The notes beneath the pieces are model-generated. The model made no database searches. It worked only from the letters and a program-made list of their open reading frames with translations, and was not told the DNA's origin. A stretch of DNA of 7,750 nt. It comes from Candidatus Levyibacteriota bacterium. Its GTDB lineage: Bacteria > Patescibacteriota > Microgenomatia > Levybacterales > UBA12049. The stretch covers positions 1 through 7,750 of the forward strand of contig JAGOUP010000027.1 of the NCBI GenBank assembly GCA_018061205.1, given 5' to 3'. Positions within the stretch are counted from its first letter, which is position 1; each line of letters begins with the position of its first letter. Shown here in pieces: positions 5,828 to 7,750 of the stretch. A program made the translations under genes and the position numbers.

Positions 5828-6265
5828 ATGGAATTACATACATTAGCAACTGTTACCGAAAAAAGACTCAGAAGACTTGGACAAGGTCATGGTTCAGGGC
5901 GCAGTAAAACAGCGGGCAGAGGTACCAAAGGGCAAAACGCGAGAGGAAAACGAGCATTATCCTTTGAAGGAGGAGCTTTACCACTCAAAAAGCGATTGCC
6001 ATTTCTTCGTGGAAAAAACAAAAATAAAGTCTTTACCAATATTCCTGTTATTTTGAACATGACTGATTTGAATATGTTGCCAAAAGCGAGTACAGTAGAT
6101 GTTGCGCTTTTGATAAAACATGGTCTTGTTGATAAAGCCGAAGCAATGCGAGATGGTGTCAAAATTTTAGGGAATGGGAAGTTAACTGTTTCCTTGAAGG
6201 TCTCTCTTCCAACATCAGCATCAGCAGCAAAAGCAATTGAAAAAGCCGGTGGTTCTGTGATCTAG
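5828..6265 (+). CDS. rplO: 50S ribosomal protein L15 (uL15)
   Basis: L15 is a late 50S assembly protein that threads through 23S rRNA. The product is 145 residues, typical for the family. The N-terminal extended part has RRLGQGHGSGRSKTAGRGTKGQNARG (15-40; the family form RVGRG-GSG-GKT-GRG-KGQ-AR) and FEGGALPLKKRLPFLRG (46-62). The C-terminal globular domain ends VKVSLPTSASAAKAIEKAGGSV, similar to the ASA-A--AIE-AGG pattern of homologues. It starts 2 bases after rpsE with no Shine-Dalgarno site and ends in TAG, the only TAG stop among the genes here. Confidence 0.97.
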   Translation: MELHTLATVTEKRLRRLGQGHGSGRSKTAGRGTKGQNARGKRALSFEGGALPLKKRLPFLRGKNKNKVFTNIPVILNMTDLNMLPKASTVDVALLIKHGLVDKAEAMRDGVKILGNGKLTVSLKVSLPTSASAAKAIEKAGGSVI

Positions 6266-6274
6266 GCATGATAC

Positions 6275-7570
6275 ATGGATAATATTGTTGCTATTTTTCG
6301 AAATAGCGTTCATTCTCCTCAGGTTCGTCGCAAAATCCTCTTTACTGCGGGAATTTTTATCGTATTTCGCATTTTCGCCCATATTCCTGTGTCTGGTGTG
6401 GATCTAGCCAGTTTGAAGACATTATTCGCTCAAAACCAATTCTTAGGCCTTCTAGACATATTCTCAGGCGGTACACTCGCCAACTTTTCTGTTATGGCAT
6501 TGGGTCTTAACCCATATATCAATGCGTCCATCATTTTGCAGCTCATGACATTGGTCTTTCCAAAACTAGAGGAAATGCAAAAAGAAGGAGAGGCTGGAAG
6601 ACAAAAAATCAATCAATATACGAGATTTTTGACAGTACCTTTAGCAGTGCTTCAGGCAATTGGTATGTATGCACTGCTTCGAAGCCAAAGCATTATTTCT
6701 GTCTTGACTCCTGTAGAAATGGTTTCTTTTATTGTTACGTTGGTTGCAGGAACCATGTTTTTGGTATGGTTGGGTGAGTTGATTACAGAAAAAGGTGTCG
6801 GAAATGGTATCTCAGTATTGATTTTTGGAGGTATCGTGGGAACGTTACCTATTGTCTTCTGGCAAACCCTATCGACGTGGAATACCGCACAATCTATCCA
6901 AATGCTTGTGTTTATCGCTATGGGATTGATTGTGATTGCAGCCATTGTCTTTATGACTGAAGCAGTTAGACAAGTACCTGTTTTTTATGCCAAACGTGTC
7001 CGCGGCAACAAAGTATATGGTGGACAAAGTACGCATATACCCCTTCGGTTGAACCAAGCAGGTGTTATTCCTATTATTTTCGCCGTTTCTGTTGTGTTGC
7101 TTCCATCACTTCTGGCAAACTATTTTGCTGCATCGAGTAATCCAGTATTTCGTGATACTGCAGCCCAGGTAAATACCTGGTTTAATCCTGATGGGTGGTC
7201 ATATAATATTCTCTATTTTTCACTCGTTGTTGGCTTTACTTATGTGTATACGGCTATTATTTTTAATCCGAAAAAAATTGCTGAAGAAATTCAAAAGTAT
7301 GGTGGATTTATTCCAGGTGTGCGACCAGGAACGCCAACTGCGAGCTACTTGAATTATATTTTGATTCGTATTACACTAGCAGGCGCCGTCTTTTTAGGAG
7401 TTGTGGCCATTTTTCCGACTATTGCACGTGCGGCAACCGGAGTGCAAACACTGTTAGTTGGGGGAACGAGTGTGCTGATCGTAGTATCAGTTGTTTTAGA
7501 GACAATCCGAAGTATTGAAGCACAATTAGTAACAAAAAATTACGACACGTATACAAAAAGCAATTTATGA
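6275..7570 (+). CDS. secY: Protein translocase subunit SecY
   Basis: SecY is the channel-forming subunit of the SecYEG translocon in the cytoplasmic membrane. The 431-residue product has the full family length and ten hydrophobic segments, roughly at 20-36, 72-95, 117-137, 149-168, 178-197, 210-228, 262-283, 311-330, 361-381 and 390-410. The plug region is about 57-75 (GLLDIFSGGTLANFSVMALG). Conserved cytoplasmic motifs are EGEAGRQKINQYTR (104-117), the loop GNKVYGGQSTHIPLRLNQAGVIP (244-266), and GGFIPGVRPGTPT (343-355), whose arginine 350 matches the loop arginine needed for SecA function. The start is 9 bases after rplO with no Shine-Dalgarno site. The TGA stop overlaps adk as ATGA. Confidence 0.98.
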   Translation: MDNIVAIFRNSVHSPQVRRKILFTAGIFIVFRIFAHIPVSGVDLASLKTLFAQNQFLGLLDIFSGGTLANFSVMALGLNPYINASIILQLMTLVFPKLEEMQKEGEAGRQKINQYTRFLTVPLAVLQAIGMYALLRSQSIISVLTPVEMVSFIVTLVAGTMFLVWLGELITEKGVGNGISVLIFGGIVGTLPIVFWQTLSTWNTAQSIQMLVFIAMGLIVIAAIVFMTEAVRQVPVFYAKRVRGNKVYGGQSTHIPLRLNQAGVIPIIFAVSVVLLPSLLANYFAASSNPVFRDTAAQVNTWFNPDGWSYNILYFSLVVGFTYVYTAIIFNPKKIAEEIQKYGGFIPGVRPGTPTASYLNYILIRITLAGAVFLGVVAIFPTIARAATGVQTLLVGGTSVLIVVSVVLETIRSIEAQLVTKNYDTYTKSNL

Positions 7571-7750
7571 AATTGATTCTTATAGGCATACAAGGAGCAG
7601 GAAAATCAACACAAGGAAATTTATTATCAAAAAAGTTCGGCGTACCGTATCTTTCAACCGGGCATATTTTTCGAAGCATGGCCAAAGAACATACGCCAAT
7701 GGGAAGACAGATTAAAGTCGTCATGAATGCAGGGCTTCTTATCTCAGATG
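7567..7750 (+). CDS. adk: Adenylate kinase, N-terminal part; gene truncated by window end
   Basis: Adenylate kinase interconverts ATP plus AMP and two ADP in the cytosol. The first 61 codons are present, out of about 190-215. The protein aligns without gaps to the E. coli enzyme: P-loop GIQGAGKSTQ at 7-16 with Lys13, the AMP-binding STG at 30-32, Arg36, and NAGLLISD at 54-61 (family DAGELVPD). Two positions are unusual. The P-loop reads GKS where most family members have GKG, and residue 33 is His (codon CAT) where the motif STGD normally has Asp. The start overlaps the secY stop by four bases (ATGA) without a Shine-Dalgarno site. The secY-adk order is standard for many bacteria and supports adk over another nucleotide kinase. 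Confidence 0.93.
   Translation, partial: MKLILIGIQGAGKSTQGNLLSKKFGVPYLSTGHIFRSMAKEHTPMGRQIKVVMNAGLLISD

Larger units (their letters stand above)
1..7750 (+). other. Fused S10-spc ribosomal protein gene cluster (one probable transcription unit)
   Basis: Eighteen genes run in one direction with gaps of 1-12 bases or overlaps of 1-4 bases. Between rpsQ (end of S10) and rplN (start of spc) the genes overlap by four bases, so there is no room for a promoter or terminator between the two classical operons. I saw no inverted repeat followed by a T-run anywhere. The cluster continues beyond both window ends, as rplB and adk are both cut. Confidence 0.85.

Noticed and set aside
6620..6660. TTGACA-like promoter box inside secY (also TTGACA near 175)
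   Set aside because: These lie in conserved coding sequence without a convincing -10 box at the right distance, and such hexamers are expected by chance in AT-rich DNA.

Overview
The window is an unbroken stretch of the S10-spc ribosomal protein gene cluster of a bacterium. All eighteen genes lie on the + strand and together cover nearly every base; the longest non-coding gap is 12 bases. The order is rplB (3' part), rpsS, rplV, rpsC, rplP, rpmC, rpsQ, rplN, rplX, rplE, rpsN (zinc type), rpsH, rplF, rplR, rpsE, rplO, secY and adk (5' part). The first seven genes are the end of the S10 operon and the rest is the spc operon. No internal promoter or terminator is visible, so S10 and spc appear fused into one transcription unit.

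The organism looks like a small-genome, AT-rich bacterium of the Candidate Phyla Radiation (Patescibacteria). The main reason is that rpmD (uL30) is missing: rpsE and rplO are only 2 bases apart, where most bacteria carry rpmD. Absence of uL30 is a known trait of that radiation. Very tight packing, patchy use of Shine-Dalgarno sites and slightly divergent ribosomal proteins agree with this. UGA ends three genes at the expected protein ends (rpmC, rpsQ, secY), so UGA is a stop here and the UGA-glycine code of Gracilibacteria and Absconditabacteria does not apply. The exact phylum cannot be fixed by reading; the adk N-terminus weakly suggests Microgenomates.

Layout: 1-2582 holds large- and small-subunit proteins of the S10 operon (L2, S19, L22, S3, L16, L29, S17). 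2579-6265 holds the spc ribosomal proteins (L14, L24, L5, S14, S8, L6, L18, S5, L15). 6275-7570 encodes SecY, the core of the protein-export channel. 7567 to the window end encodes the first 61 residues of adenylate kinase. The genes act together in ribosome building, export of nascent proteins and adenine nucleotide balance, and are probably co-expressed through translational coupling at their 1-4 base overlaps and 1-3 base gaps.

I found no mobile element, CRISPR array, RNA gene or unknown gene cassette, and no sign of an undescribed system. What deserves a second look is protein-level: the missing rpmD, an adenylate kinase with an altered P-loop and a His in the usual Asp position, an L2 C-terminal loop that departs from the usual sequence, and a repeated stop-start junction shared by four genes.
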